Shown: positions 43,481 to 52,793, counted from the first letter of the stretch. The stretch: DNA of 64,000 bases from Bosea vaviloviae (GCF_001741865.1 NZ_CP017147.1:2781001-2845000), one strand, 5' to 3'. Notes: a model not told the origin generated them from the letters alone. A program made the numbers and translations.

Positions 43481-44404
43481 ATGCTCGAATTCCTCACCGG
43501 CCGCGTGCTGCGGATGGCGATCACGCTCTGGGCGATCGTCTCGGTCGTCTTCCTCGCCACCCGCCTGACCGGCAATCCGATCGATTTCCTGATGCCGGAA
43601 GGGCTCGACGCCGCCTCGCGGCGCGAGATGATCGCCTATTGGGGGCTCGATCGCACGGTCGTCGAGCAATACTGGCTGTTCTGGCGCTCGCTGCTTTCGG
43701 GCGATTTCGGCCTCGGCCTGATGGAGCGGCGGCCCGTCGCGACGATCTTCACCGAGCGGCTCTGGCAGAGCGCCTCGCTCCTGGTCGCGACGCTGGCGCT
43801 GACCATCGGCGTCGGCGTGCCCGCCGGCATCCTGGCGGCGATCTGGCGCGGCCGGCCAGGCGGAAGCGGCGTGCTCTTCGCGGCTTTCCTGGGTTACGCC
43901 ATCCCGAATTTCGTCCTCGCCATCCTGTTGCTGCTGATCTTCTCCTACACCCTGCACTGGCTGCCCAGCGCCGGCTCCGGCACGCTGCTGCATTACATCA
44001 TGCCGACGGTCGCGCTTTCGGCCTATTTCGTCGCGGCGCTGGTGCGCTACACCCGCAACGCCATGCTCGATGTCCTCTCCGAGGACTATATGCGCACCGC
44101 CCGCGCCAAGGGCTTGTCCGAGCGCGCGATCATTCTTCAGCACGGCCTGCGCAATGCGCTGATCCCGGTCATCACCGTGCTCGGCCTGCAGATCACCACG
44201 CTGGTCTCGGGCGCGGTGGTGGTCGAGACCGTCTTCGCCTGGAACGGGGTCGGCGATCTCCTGGTCGGTGCGACGATCAAGCGCGACTACCCGGTGCTGC
44301 AATTCGGCGTCCTCGTCGTCGCGAGCGCGGTGATCCTCGTCAATCTCCTGGTCGATCTCACCTATGCGCTGGTCGATCCGCGCGTGCGCCTGGCTGGAGC
44401 CTGA
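43481..44404 (+). CDS. Peptide-type ABC transporter permease (DppB-like)
   Basis: A 307-residue inner-membrane permease. Its N-terminal helix is RMAITLWAIVSVVFLATRL, the DppB start pattern, followed by GDFGLGLMERRPV. The EAA loop is EDYMRTARAKGLSERAIILQ, then HGLRNALIPVITVLGLQ. The start at 43481 follows AGGGGGAAG. It is the first gene of a three-gene importer (permease, permease, binding protein) with no ATPase gene in the window. Confidence 0.93.
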   Translation: MLEFLTGRVLRMAITLWAIVSVVFLATRLTGNPIDFLMPEGLDAASRREMIAYWGLDRTVVEQYWLFWRSLLSGDFGLGLMERRPVATIFTERLWQSASLLVATLALTIGVGVPAGILAAIWRGRPGGSGVLFAAFLGYAIPNFVLAILLLLIFSYTLHWLPSAGSGTLLHYIMPTVALSAYFVAALVRYTRNAMLDVLSEDYMRTARAKGLSERAIILQHGLRNALIPVITVLGLQITTLVSGAVVVETVFAWNGVGDLLVGATIKRDYPVLQFGVLVVASAVILVNLLVDLTYALVDPRVRLAGA

Positions 44405-44410
44405 GCGGTC

Positions 44411-45346
44411 ATGACCGATATCCTCGATGCCAAGATCCTGGACGCCAATATCGCTTTTCCGCCGCAGCCCAAGCCGCGCGCGGAGCCCAAGCAGCGCGGG
44501 CGCTTCGCCCGGCCGGCGGGCGTGAGCGTTCTCGTTGTCGGCGCGGCGCTGCTGGCGCTCATCCTCGTCCTGCTCGCGCTGTTTGCGCCGGCGCTCGCGC
44601 CCTTCGAGCCCGACCAGCAGAAGCTGCTCGCCCGCTTACGCCCGCCGATCGGCTTCGAGCGCGCGAATCCGGCGCATTGGTTCGGCACCGACCAGCTCGG
44701 CCGCGACCTGCTCTCGCGCTGCCTCCATGGTCTCAGGCTGACACTGGCGCTGGCCCTGTTCGGCACGCTGATCGGGCTTTCGCTCGGGGTTTCGCTCGGG
44801 CTCGTCGCCGGCCTGTTCGGTGGCTGGGCCGATGCGCTGATCATGGGCTTCGTCGACATCATGCTGTCGCTGCCCTTCACGCTCGTCGCGCTCCTCGTCA
44901 TCGCGCTGGCCGGGACCGATGTCGCGGTGCTGATCTGCGTGCTCGGCATCGCCTATTGGGCGCATTTCGCCCGGCTGGTGCGCGCCCAGGTGCTCGGCCT
45001 CAGGGAATTGCCTTTCGTCGAGGCGGCACGGGCGGCGGGCGCGACGCGCTGGCATATCGCCACCGTGCACATGATCCCCAACATCGTCTCGCCCATCGTG
45101 GTGATGGCGAGCCTGAACTTCTCCAACCTGATCCTGCTCGAATCCGCGCTCTCCTTCCTGGGCCTGGGCGTGCAGCCGCCGACCGCGACGCTCGGCTCCA
45201 TGGTCGGGCAGGGGCGCGACTACATGGCCTCCGCATCCTGGATCGTGGCGGTGCCGGCGCTGCTGATCGTGTTCGTCAGCCTGGCCGCCATGCTGCTCGG
45301 CGACTTCCTGCGCGACCATCTCGACGTGCGCCTGCGTGAACGCTGA
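44411..45346 (+). CDS. Peptide-type ABC transporter permease (DppC-like)
   Basis: A 311-residue permease with the DppC features: N-terminal cytoplasmic tail then a helix (VSVLVVGAALLALILVLLAL), APFEPDQQK, HWFGTDQLGRDLLSRCLHGL, and EAA loop PFVEAARAAGATRWHIATVH. It pairs with the DppB-like protein 6 bp upstream. The N-terminal tail contains a short internal repeat (ILDAKILDANIAF). Confidence 0.93.
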   Translation: MTDILDAKILDANIAFPPQPKPRAEPKQRGRFARPAGVSVLVVGAALLALILVLLALFAPALAPFEPDQQKLLARLRPPIGFERANPAHWFGTDQLGRDLLSRCLHGLRLTLALALFGTLIGLSLGVSLGLVAGLFGGWADALIMGFVDIMLSLPFTLVALLVIALAGTDVAVLICVLGIAYWAHFARLVRAQVLGLRELPFVEAARAAGATRWHIATVHMIPNIVSPIVVMASLNFSNLILLESALSFLGLGVQPPTATLGSMVGQGRDYMASASWIVAVPALLIVFVSLAAMLLGDFLRDHLDVRLRER

Positions 45347-45412
45347 TGGCCGTCTTCCACGCCTGCCTGCCACGCCTCTTCCTCTCTCGCTCGTCTCGAA
45401 AGGGCTGAAACC

Positions 45413-46981
45413 ATGCTCAAGACCTTGCTGAAGACCGCGCTCGCTGCAGCGCTCGCCACCACTGCGCTCACCGGGCTTGCCGCCGCGCAGGAGCTCAAGG
45501 TCGGCGTGCAGAACATGGCGCCCTGGCTCGATCCCGGCCGCGATTTCTCCAATGTAGGCTCGCAATTCTACTTCAACGCCTTCGATCCGCTGATCGGCAA
45601 GGACGCCGCCCGCGCCGAGAGCGTCTGGCAGCCCGGCATCGCCACGAGCTGGAAGCAGGTTTCGCCGACGCAGATCGAATTGAAGATCCGCCAGGGCGTG
45701 ACCTTCCACAATGGCGCCCCGATGACGGTGGAGGACGTGGTCTTCTCCTTCGACCGCATCATCAACTCGACCTTCCCGCCCTATACCGTGCGCAAGCGCG
45801 ACACGCTGCCCAACATGGCCAAGGTCGAGGCAGTCGACGCCGAGACGGTGCGGATCACCGCCACCAAACCCGAACCGCTGTTCGAGACCCTGCTCAATGT
45901 GCAGCAGGGCATGATCGTGCCGAAGACATACGTCATGGCACTGACGGGCGATCCCAATGTCGCCGAGCCCAGTGATTTCGAGGCCTTTGCGCTCAAGCCC
46001 GTCGGCACCGGCCCCTACAAGATCACCGAATTCGTCCCCAATCAGAAGCTGGTCTATGAGCGCTATGACGGCTTCTGGGGCGAGAAGGCGCCGTTCCAGA
46101 AGGTCACGGTCCAGCGCATTCCGGAGCTCTCGGGCCGCCTGACCGCGCTGAAGAACGCCGAGGTCGACCTCATCACCAATATCCCGCCCGACCAGCTCGA
46201 TCCGATCGCCTCTGATGCCAAGCTCAAGGTCGAGGGCATGCAGACGCCGCTCTTCCACGTCGTCATCTTCAACACCCAGAACCCGAAGATGGCCAATCCG
46301 AAGCTGCGCCAGGCGCTGTCCTACGCCATCGACCGCAAGACGCTGAACGAGGCGCTCTGGTTCGGCAAGGCGAAGGTGCCGAGCTCGCATACATTCGCGC
46401 AGTTCGGCCCGCTCTACATGCCCGAGCTCGACACCTTCGAATACGATCCCGCCAAGGCCAAGGCCCTGCTGAAGGAGGCGGGCTATGACGGTTTCCCGAT
46501 CCGCTTCGACACCCAGGCCGCCTACTACACCAACGGTCTGCTCGCCGCGCAGGCGATCCAGGAGATGTGGGGCACTGTGGGCGTCAAGACCCAGCTCAAC
46601 GTCACCGAGCAATGGACCGGCTCCGAGCCCGCGATGATGGCGCGCAACTGGTCGAACCCGATGTATTTCCCCGATCCCGCCGGCTCCTTCGGCATCATGT
46701 GGGCGCCGACCGGCAACTCCGCCTCGGAAGGCCGCTTCAAGGCCGACGAGGCCTATATCGCGCTGTGGGAGAAGTTCCGCTACTCGACCGATCTCGCAGA
46801 GCGCAAGCAGGCCTATGCCGGGCTGATGCAGATGATCAAGAACGACCCGCCGGTGCTGCCGCTCTACCAGCCCTACGAGTCCTACGGCATGAAGCGCTCG
46901 CTCGCCTGGCGGCCGCTGCCCGGGCACATCCCCTATGTGCTCGATTTCCGCGCCGGCCGCGTGACGCTGGCTGCCCGCTGA
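45413..46981 (+). CDS. Periplasmic binding protein of a peptide-type ABC importer
   Basis: A 522-residue SBP_bac_5 protein with a Sec signal (LKTALAAALATTALTGLAAA, cleavage near AAAQ). Family features are WQPGIATSWKQVSPTQIELK, IRQGVTFHNGAPMTVEDVVF, FALKPVGTGPYKITEFVPNQ, QALSYAIDRKTLNEAL and YDPAKAKALLKEAGYDGFPI. Ligand may be a peptide, glycoside or opine; not decidable here. It completes the importer except for the ATPases. Confidence 0.93.
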   Translation: MLKTLLKTALAAALATTALTGLAAAQELKVGVQNMAPWLDPGRDFSNVGSQFYFNAFDPLIGKDAARAESVWQPGIATSWKQVSPTQIELKIRQGVTFHNGAPMTVEDVVFSFDRIINSTFPPYTVRKRDTLPNMAKVEAVDAETVRITATKPEPLFETLLNVQQGMIVPKTYVMALTGDPNVAEPSDFEAFALKPVGTGPYKITEFVPNQKLVYERYDGFWGEKAPFQKVTVQRIPELSGRLTALKNAEVDLITNIPPDQLDPIASDAKLKVEGMQTPLFHVVIFNTQNPKMANPKLRQALSYAIDRKTLNEALWFGKAKVPSSHTFAQFGPLYMPELDTFEYDPAKAKALLKEAGYDGFPIRFDTQAAYYTNGLLAAQAIQEMWGTVGVKTQLNVTEQWTGSEPAMMARNWSNPMYFPDPAGSFGIMWAPTGNSASEGRFKADEAYIALWEKFRYSTDLAERKQAYAGLMQMIKNDPPVLPLYQPYESYGMKRSLAWRPLPGHIPYVLDFRAGRVTLAAR

Positions 46982-46995
46982 TCACCGCCTGATAC

Positions 46996-47119
46996 CGTCA
47001 TTGCGAGGAGGCAAAGCCGACGAAGCAATCCAGGGACCGCCGAGCGAGCCCTCCTGGATTGCTTCGCGGAGCCTGTACTCGGGCTTGCCGAAGGCAAGAC
47101 CCGGGTGCTCGCAATGACG
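46996..47119. repeat. Palindromic repeat family 1, copy 6, expanded
   Basis: Outer ends CGTCATTGCGAGG and CTCGCAATGACG match family 1, but the right half carries about 35 extra bases (GGAGCCTGTACTCGGGCTTG... region), themselves with inverted CGGGCTTGCC/GGCAAGACCCG parts. It lies between the binding protein and phosphoesterase genes. Confidence 0.75.
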
Positions 47120-47163
47120 GCTGCACCTTTCTCCCAGCCATCTCCAACCTTCCGAGCCCCGCC

Positions 47164-48042
47164 ATGGCCAAAGCCCTTCGCCTCGCCTTCGTCGCCGATA
47201 TCCACCACGGCGAGAACAGCTTCACCAAGATGGGCGCTCACGCCCTGCCGCTGATGGCCGAGTTCCGCCGCTTCGTCGCGCAGGCCAGGCCCGACGCCGT
47301 GATCGATCTCGGCGACCGCATCTCCGATTGCGACCATGCGACCGATCTGCGGCTGGAGCAGGAGGTCGCCGAGGCGTTCTCGGCCATCGCCGCGCCGCGC
47401 TTCCATCTCTGCGGCAACCATGACCGCGACCATCTCAGCGTCGCCGAGAACGAGGCGATCCTGGGCCAGAAGCTCGGACATCGCATCATCGATCTCGGCG
47501 ATTGGCGGCTCGTGCTCTGGGCCGCGGATTCGAAGATCCACCGCCCCGGCGGCTTCGTGCTGCAGGAGGCCGATCTGCTCTGGCTCGCCGCGACCGTGAA
47601 CGCCGCCGACCGCCCGCTCGCGATCATGAGCCATGTCCCGATCTCGGGTCATGGCCAGACGGGAAACTATTATTTCGAGCGCAATCCGGAATTCTCGACC
47701 TATCCCGGCGCGGAGCGGGCGCGCGCCGTGCTGCGGCAGGCGAAGGTCCCGGTCGTCTGCCTCTCCGGCCATGTCCATTGGAACACGCTGACGACAGTCG
47801 ACGGCATTCCGCATCTGACGCTGCAATCGCTGACCGAGAGCTTCACCACCTTGCCGGAGCCGGCCGGCTCCTGGGGGCTGCTCGAACTGGACGAGACGAT
47901 CACCTGGACCGTCCATGGCAAGGACCCGTTCTCGGCGCGGATCGAGGCGGCGGAAACCCTGCGGCGTTGGATGACACCGCTGCAGCCCTTCCACGAGCAT
48001 CCCGAACTGCGCCTGCGCCATCTGGCGCTCGCGGCGGAATAG
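47164..48042 (+). CDS. Calcineurin-like metallophosphoesterase
   Basis: A 292-residue cytoplasmic phosphoesterase. The metal-binding motifs are complete: FVADIHHGEN (D-x-H), IDLGDRISDCDH (GD), LCGNHDRDHLS (GNHD), MSHVPISGHG and LSGHVHWNTL (GHxH). It resembles the Icc/GpdQ group that cleaves cyclic nucleotides or phosphodiesters. It is the last gene of the transporter unit and could process the imported compound. The start at 47164 gives MAKALRLAFVADIHHG; longer frames read through the repeat. Confidence 0.88.
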   Translation: MAKALRLAFVADIHHGENSFTKMGAHALPLMAEFRRFVAQARPDAVIDLGDRISDCDHATDLRLEQEVAEAFSAIAAPRFHLCGNHDRDHLSVAENEAILGQKLGHRIIDLGDWRLVLWAADSKIHRPGGFVLQEADLLWLAATVNAADRPLAIMSHVPISGHGQTGNYYFERNPEFSTYPGAERARAVLRQAKVPVVCLSGHVHWNTLTTVDGIPHLTLQSLTESFTTLPEPAGSWGLLELDETITWTVHGKDPFSARIEAAETLRRWMTPLQPFHEHPELRLRHLALAAE

Positions 48043-48260
48043 CCGGGTTACGGGCGAGGGGGCGCCTCGATCATCCCGCTGGGTTGGGTAGCTGCCTGGT
48101 TGCCTCTTGACGCGCGCGTTGAGCGAGGGCGCGCTGCACCCGATCCGCCCTGGGGCAGCGAGCAAGCCGGACCCCAAGGTCCCGCTCGCTCGCTGCCGGC
48201 GTCTTGGCTATTCGGCGCCGCCGGAGCGACCACATGCCCCTGGCCGCAGACGACCCCGGT

Positions 48261-49442
48261 TTACGAGAGCGGCATAGAGGCGGCCGCGGCGATGCTCCGG
48301 GCGAACCTGCCCGACATTCCCTCATAGGCGGTGTTCGTCATCGAGATGACGCTTCGCTTCCTGGCGAAGTCGATACCCCACCAATTGCCATAGGTTCCGC
48401 CCCAGGAAACCGACGCGTTGCTCCATTGGCTGCCGGTCGATGCGGGGTCGATCAGGACGGCGCCCAGCCAGGAAAACCCCCATCCCGGCCCCATCGCCTG
48501 AGCCTCCGCGCCAACTCTGGGCATCCTCGCCGCCTCACGCAGATCGTCGCCCAGGAAAGCGCCCGTGCGATAGGCCTCAAGTAGCGTCAGCACGTCGCGG
48601 GCGCGTCCGGCCATTCCGGCGCCGCCCGAGGCCCAGGCGGTCGCGTCTCGAATGCGCTCCGGATCGAAGCGAACGCCCGGCCCCTCAATGTAAGGCTGCG
48701 GCACCTCCACGCCGACGGTCATCCGCACCGGCGCCGGTTTGCCATCGTGATAGGGGACGGCAAGATCCTCTTCCGGCCAATGAAACGCCGCACTCAGTTG
48801 CAGCGGCTTGGAGACAAGCGTGCGGATGGCTTCGTCAACGCCGATGCCGGTGACAGCCTCGATCACGCCGCCCAGAACGTCGGTCGCAACGGAATAGCGC
48901 CAGCCTTCGCCGGGAATGCGATCCAGCGGCACGCTCGCGATGCGGGCGAGATTGGCTTCGAGCGAGCCCCGGCTCTCATCAAGGCCATCCGAAACCCCGG
49001 CGCGGGCATAGGGTCCATCCGCGGGTTGCTGGGAGCGGTAGTCCAGGCCGGCCGTATGCGCCATCAGATGACCGATCCTGATGTCGGCGATCGAGCCATC
49101 GGCGAGACGAGGCGCAAACCCCGGAAGATAGGTCGCCACCCTGTCTTCGGGCGACAAGCGGCCGGCTTCCATCAACTTCAGGATGGCCATCGTCGTGAAG
49201 GCCTTCGTCACAGAAGCGAAACGGAAGGGCGTCTCGAGCTGCATCTGCCGGCCCGTCTCGCGGTCGGCGTGGCCCGCTGCCCGCTCGTAGACGATCTTGC
49301 CATTCTCGGCGACGAGCACAACGCTTCCAGCGATGCGGCCCTCGGCAACTGCGTCCTCGATTGCAGCATCAAGCGCGTTCGCCAGGCTCAAGGTCTTTGA
49401 ATCTTGCGTCTTTGAATCTTGCGTCTTTGAATTTTGGGTCAT
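48261..49442 (-). CDS. Beta-lactamase-fold serine hydrolase
   Basis: A 393-residue class C beta-lactamase/esterase-type protein. The SxxK nucleophile motif is FRFASVTKAFTTMA, the Tyr motif lies in EGWRYSVATDVLGGVIE (Y-S-V), and a later WGGTYGNWWGIDF segment fits the third motif region. No signal peptide is seen, so it is probably a cytoplasmic esterase or peptidase, not an antibiotic resistance enzyme. The start at 49442 has AGGAG upstream. The N-terminus carries a tandem repeat (SKTQDSKTQDSKT). It is divergent from a LysR gene. Confidence 0.87.
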   Translation of the reverse strand: MTQNSKTQDSKTQDSKTLSLANALDAAIEDAVAEGRIAGSVVLVAENGKIVYERAAGHADRETGRQMQLETPFRFASVTKAFTTMAILKLMEAGRLSPEDRVATYLPGFAPRLADGSIADIRIGHLMAHTAGLDYRSQQPADGPYARAGVSDGLDESRGSLEANLARIASVPLDRIPGEGWRYSVATDVLGGVIEAVTGIGVDEAIRTLVSKPLQLSAAFHWPEEDLAVPYHDGKPAPVRMTVGVEVPQPYIEGPGVRFDPERIRDATAWASGGAGMAGRARDVLTLLEAYRTGAFLGDDLREAARMPRVGAEAQAMGPGWGFSWLGAVLIDPASTGSQWSNASVSWGGTYGNWWGIDFARKRSVISMTNTAYEGMSGRFARSIAAAASMPLS

Positions 49443-49541
49443 TGGGAACTCCTGTTCGGAAGGATGCTTTCCCAGATGCGCCATCTTGATCATGAAGTTG
49501 AGTTAGGCCATGCTTCATGGGTCTTGAAGCCAGGTTTAACG

Positions 49542-50426
49542 ATGGGTCCCGACCTCTTCTCGCTGCTGCCTGCCTTTCGACTGGTCGCAACGACCGGTGG
49601 CTTCACCGCTGCCTCTGGTCGGTTGGGAATGACCCCGTCCGCGGTATCGCAGAAGATCCGGCAGATCGAAGCGCTTGTCGGAGCCCGGCTTTTCGAGCGC
49701 ACCAGCCGCAGCGTCCGGCTGACTGAGGCGGGCCGCCTCCTCCTCCAAGATACGGACCGGGCTTTTGGCGACATCGCCGACGCGCTCGACCGGGTTCGAA
49801 CCGTTGGGAAACGGCCGGCCGGCACCTTGCGGATCAATCTGTCGCGGCTGGCGGCCCAGCTCTGCATCTTGCCGCGGCTGGCTGCCTTCATACGGCACTA
49901 CCCCGACATCGCGGTTGAGCTGGCAACGGACGATCGATTGACCGATATTGTTGCTGGCGGTTTCGACGCGGGCATCCGTTTCGCAGATACTCTGGAGATG
50001 GACATGATCGCTCGCGCCATCGGTCCACCTCTGCGCCGCCCGGTGCTGGCCTCGCGCTCCTACCTGGAAGCTGCGGGCATCCCCCAGCATCCCAACGACC
50101 TCGGACGTCACCAGCTCATCCGCTACAGGTTCCCGGGGAGCCAGCGATTGGAGCCGTTGACCTTCAATGTCGACGGTCAGGTATTTCGCCTCGATCCGCC
50201 AGCGCGGCTGGTGTTAGACGACAATCAGCATTTCGACTTTGCCGTTCGCGCGGGCCTGGGTATCGCTCAGCTCTTCAGAGCGGCGGAAAGCCCTGCCACC
50301 GAGACACCCGAACTGGTCGAGATTCTGACGCAGTTCGAGCCGCATCCCCTCCAGTTCCGGCTTTATTATCCCACGCGGAATCAGCCCCCGAAACTGCGGG
50401 CGTTTATCGAGTGGTTTTGCGGCTAG
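49542..50426 (+). CDS. LysR-family transcriptional regulator
   Basis: A 294-residue LysR protein. The N-terminal HTH (AFRLVATTGGFTAASGRLGM, TPSAVSQKIRQIEALVGARL) is followed by the substrate-binding domain (GTLRINLSRLAAQL, DAGIRFADTLEMDMIARAIG). It is closest to the group that regulates divergent dehydrogenase or hydrolase genes, so the beta-lactamase-fold gene across the 99-bp gap is the probable target. The start at 49542 gives MGPDLFSLLPAFRLV; longer frames are less likely. Confidence 0.92.
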   Translation: MGPDLFSLLPAFRLVATTGGFTAASGRLGMTPSAVSQKIRQIEALVGARLFERTSRSVRLTEAGRLLLQDTDRAFGDIADALDRVRTVGKRPAGTLRINLSRLAAQLCILPRLAAFIRHYPDIAVELATDDRLTDIVAGGFDAGIRFADTLEMDMIARAIGPPLRRPVLASRSYLEAAGIPQHPNDLGRHQLIRYRFPGSQRLEPLTFNVDGQVFRLDPPARLVLDDNQHFDFAVRAGLGIAQLFRAAESPATETPELVEILTQFEPHPLQFRLYYPTRNQPPKLRAFIEWFCG

Positions 50427-50508
50427 TTCGGGTACCCATGGGCAGTCGGGGACGTACGGCGCCGTCGAAAACCCTCTCGCCGACCACCCCTGAACCGAGA
50501 GACCTCCG

Positions 50509-50574
50509 ATGACCGAGGCGATGATGAGCCTGCGCGAGAGCGCCGCCTCTAGGGCGGTTCTACGACTGGTATAA
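50509..50574 (+). pseudogene. Possible remnant of a transposase N-terminus
   Basis: A 21-codon frame MTEAMMSLRE then unrelated residues and a stop. The first ten residues resemble the start of IS256-family transposases, and the sequence is followed directly by an AT-rich, compositionally different region. The match is short and from memory, so this is a weak call. Confidence 0.25.
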
Positions 50575-50628
50575 TAAGTACAAATGCGTTACAGTTTGTA
50601 AGATAACGACGTTTTGGATCAATCGACA

Positions 50629-51528
50629 ATGTTACGCATGTCGGAAACCAAAGCCGCTTTCCAGAGAGCCAATTTTGCAGGCGTGCGTAAACTCGCTGCT
50701 ATCTTCATCTTGGCGCAGGCCTCGCTTGGTCTTGAGGCCAGAAGCGAGGCTCTGGCAGAAGTAAAGCAGCCTCCAAGCCTTACCATGCAATGCTGTGCTT
50801 TTGCCGACCTCTTATTCTGCAAAAGCTTTCTCGCTTGCAATCCACTGTCCCAACTCATTGAGAGTCGAAAGAAACTCGCCCATAGGTTTTCTGAGCGGGC
50901 GGTTTTGATCTACGATCAATCCTTCCTGCTCAACCGGGACAATCTGCATTCCAATTGGATGCCGGCTACGTCCATGCCGGCAGCAACCGTTCGTAGCGCT
51001 GGGCTGACAAAGCCATCGACAACCCGCGCCGGACTGATCATCGACAATGAGGCGGAACCGGAGTTCCCGATCATTCGTCAAGGCCAGGCAGTCTGGAGTG
51101 CTGATCTCGGCGGCGAAACTCAATTGGTGCGGGTCAGTATCCAGATCGATACGGCTGACCTGCGTGTCGACCTGGCATTCAAAGTCGATTCAAGTTCGAA
51201 AATTCTGGCGATCGAATTGGTTGCCTCGGCCCCCAAGATGGAGGGGCGCCTGGCGCTGACCGAGATGCCGCGCGCTCGGCGCTCGGGCGCCACGGAAGGC
51301 GAGCCGCTGCTAGGCCGCATAGCCCTGACATCCGCCGGGGCAGACAGGGTGGAGCTGTCCCCTGACCCTATCGATTTGGCCAATAATCAGCGCCGCATCG
51401 TGTCCGCGCCTTGGCTTGATTTTCGGCTGGTTGATCGGAACAACAAGGCTGTTGTTCTAACCGTCGAAAAGGGGAAGGCGTCTACAGAAATGCTGGCGGC
51501 GCTGCTAAAGAATTTTATAGGTAAATAG
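50629..51528 (+). CDS. Hypothetical protein at the edge of the secretion locus
   Basis: A 299-residue protein I do not recognise. A hydrophobic stretch near the N-terminus (VRKLAAIFILAQASLGLEA) suggests a signal or anchor. A Cys-rich part follows (TMQCCAFADLLFCKSFLACN), then a beta-rich C-terminal half (QLVRVSIQIDTADLRVDLAF, APWLDFRLVDRNNKAVVLTV). Base composition is lower in GC than most of the window and the upstream 60 bp are AT-rich, which may mean recent acquisition. The start is uncertain: TTG 50614, ATG 50629 or ATG 50638. It converges on the LapG-like gene. Confidence 0.6.
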   Translation: MLRMSETKAAFQRANFAGVRKLAAIFILAQASLGLEARSEALAEVKQPPSLTMQCCAFADLLFCKSFLACNPLSQLIESRKKLAHRFSERAVLIYDQSFLLNRDNLHSNWMPATSMPAATVRSAGLTKPSTTRAGLIIDNEAEPEFPIIRQGQAVWSADLGGETQLVRVSIQIDTADLRVDLAFKVDSSSKILAIELVASAPKMEGRLALTEMPRARRSGATEGEPLLGRIALTSAGADRVELSPDPIDLANNQRRIVSAPWLDFRLVDRNNKAVVLTVEKGKASTEMLAALLKNFIGK

Positions 51529-51629
51529 TATTTTATTTATCTGCAGAGCAAAATCTGTAGTTATAATTCACGTTACGAGATCAAAATTCTCGTCTGCTTC
51601 CAGATTAATGTAGCATCGATTCGTGAGGC

Positions 51630-52622
51630 TCATTTGGCCTCAAGGCGTGCTTTCTGGTAGCCATGCAGCCATGTGCCGCGAATTCCATAGGAAAGCAGCG
51701 GTTGCATGGATGCTTCCACGCTGGAATAAATGATCTTATTGTTGAGATTGTCGAGGTAATAATTCTGGTCCGTATCGGCCCTCATGACCAGGATCGCGTG
51801 ATCCTGATGCAGCTTGATATGCTTGCCGATCAAAAGATGGAGGTCTGAACTGTCAACGCCAGAGGCTTTCAGCATCCACATTTTGACAATGGCGATATCC
51901 TCGCAGTCGCCGCGGCCTTTGTTCAGGGTCTCTGCCAATGTGGCCCAGTGGTCGAGCTCGCCGTAGTTTTCAATATCCGTCATATATTGGATCGTTTCGT
52001 TGACGAAACGATTGATGAGGCGAGCTTTGGCATTGCGATCCAGCCCGCGTGCTTCGCGGACAACCTCCCGAGCCCGCTGCAGGCGCGGATTGGGGCAGCC
52101 CTGGCGCAGCGTTTCACAGGGAGCCTTCAGGAGGTTGTCTCCCTGCTCCGCCAGGATTTGCTTCCATTTCCCGGCGTTGATCGAGTTCGAGACCGAGATC
52201 GCCACCGAGCCGAATACCTGCTTGGGAATGCCGTCCGAACTAACCGGAGGCTGCTGCTGAAGCATTCCTGGCAGATTTTGAAGGAAGGGCAGAAAGGGCT
52301 GGTACAAGACGCTGGCGAACTGAATGCCGGTGCTCTTCTGCCACTTGGGAGCCAGAAGCGGCGCATCGACAAGGTTGTCACTGGAGCCTGTTGTTTCAGG
52401 ATCGCTCCAGGGTGTGGACAATGGCTGCATGGCATTGGCCTGCAACATGAAGCGCGTCAGGACTTTACCTGCTTCGGCTGTTCCATTTTCAGCGAGCAAG
52501 GCAGGCTTTTCGGAAAGATCAGCCGCGTCGATGCTGGCGCGCGTCGGCTGGCTTTGCATCGCAAGGGCGACGCCGACCAGTGTCAACGCTGCCCGGATAC
52601 CTTGTCGCCAGTTCGACTGCAT
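51630..52622 (-). CDS. LapG-like transglutaminase-fold cysteine protease
   Basis: A 330-residue exported protein of the bacterial transglutaminase-like cysteine peptidase family (BTLCP, PF06035). The catalytic Cys is in NKGRGDCEDIAIVKMWML (near 239), the His in KLHQDHAILVMRAD (near 272) and the Asp in YYLDNLNNKI (near 288). An N-terminal signal (AALTLVGVALAMQSQPTRAS) sends it to the periplasm. LapG is about 200-250 residues; this one has about 90 extra residues before the catalytic domain. LapG cuts the N-terminus of RTX adhesins to release cells from surfaces. The start at 52622 follows GGGGAGG. It is divergent from the HlyD gene. Confidence 0.88.
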   Translation of the reverse strand: MQSNWRQGIRAALTLVGVALAMQSQPTRASIDAADLSEKPALLAENGTAEAGKVLTRFMLQANAMQPLSTPWSDPETTGSSDNLVDAPLLAPKWQKSTGIQFASVLYQPFLPFLQNLPGMLQQQPPVSSDGIPKQVFGSVAISVSNSINAGKWKQILAEQGDNLLKAPCETLRQGCPNPRLQRAREVVREARGLDRNAKARLINRFVNETIQYMTDIENYGELDHWATLAETLNKGRGDCEDIAIVKMWMLKASGVDSSDLHLLIGKHIKLHQDHAILVMRADTDQNYYLDNLNNKIIYSSVEASMQPLLSYGIRGTWLHGYQKARLEAK

Positions 52623-52742
52623 GATTGCCTCCCCTTGCAGACGCATTGGGAGGCCGCTCTCGTCGCTAGCGGGCTGCGGAAATACCTAAAATTTGAGAGA
52701 TCGGGCTGCTGAAGTTCACCAAGGCAAACGGAATCTATTTGA

Positions 52743-52769
52743 ATCGATCCAATTTGAGATAGGATCGAT
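52743..52769. promoter_or_regulatory. Inverted repeat between the LapG-like and HlyD genes
   Basis: ATCGATCC (52743-52750) and GGATCGAT (52762-52769) are perfect 8-bp arms with an 11-bp spacer, in the divergent promoter region 25 bp before the HlyD start. A shared operator for both genes is plausible. Confidence 0.45.
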
Positions 52770-52793
52770 CACGTAGCGGAAACCATATCGGCC

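Noticed and set aside
48043..48260. Gap between the phosphoesterase and serine hydrolase genes
   Set aside because: Some inverted GC-rich sequence (GCGAGC-type) is present but I could not define a terminator or a small gene.
48261..49442. Antibiotic-resistance beta-lactamase
   Set aside because: The protein has the fold and SxxK motif but no signal peptide, and its motifs fit the broad esterase/peptidase group better.
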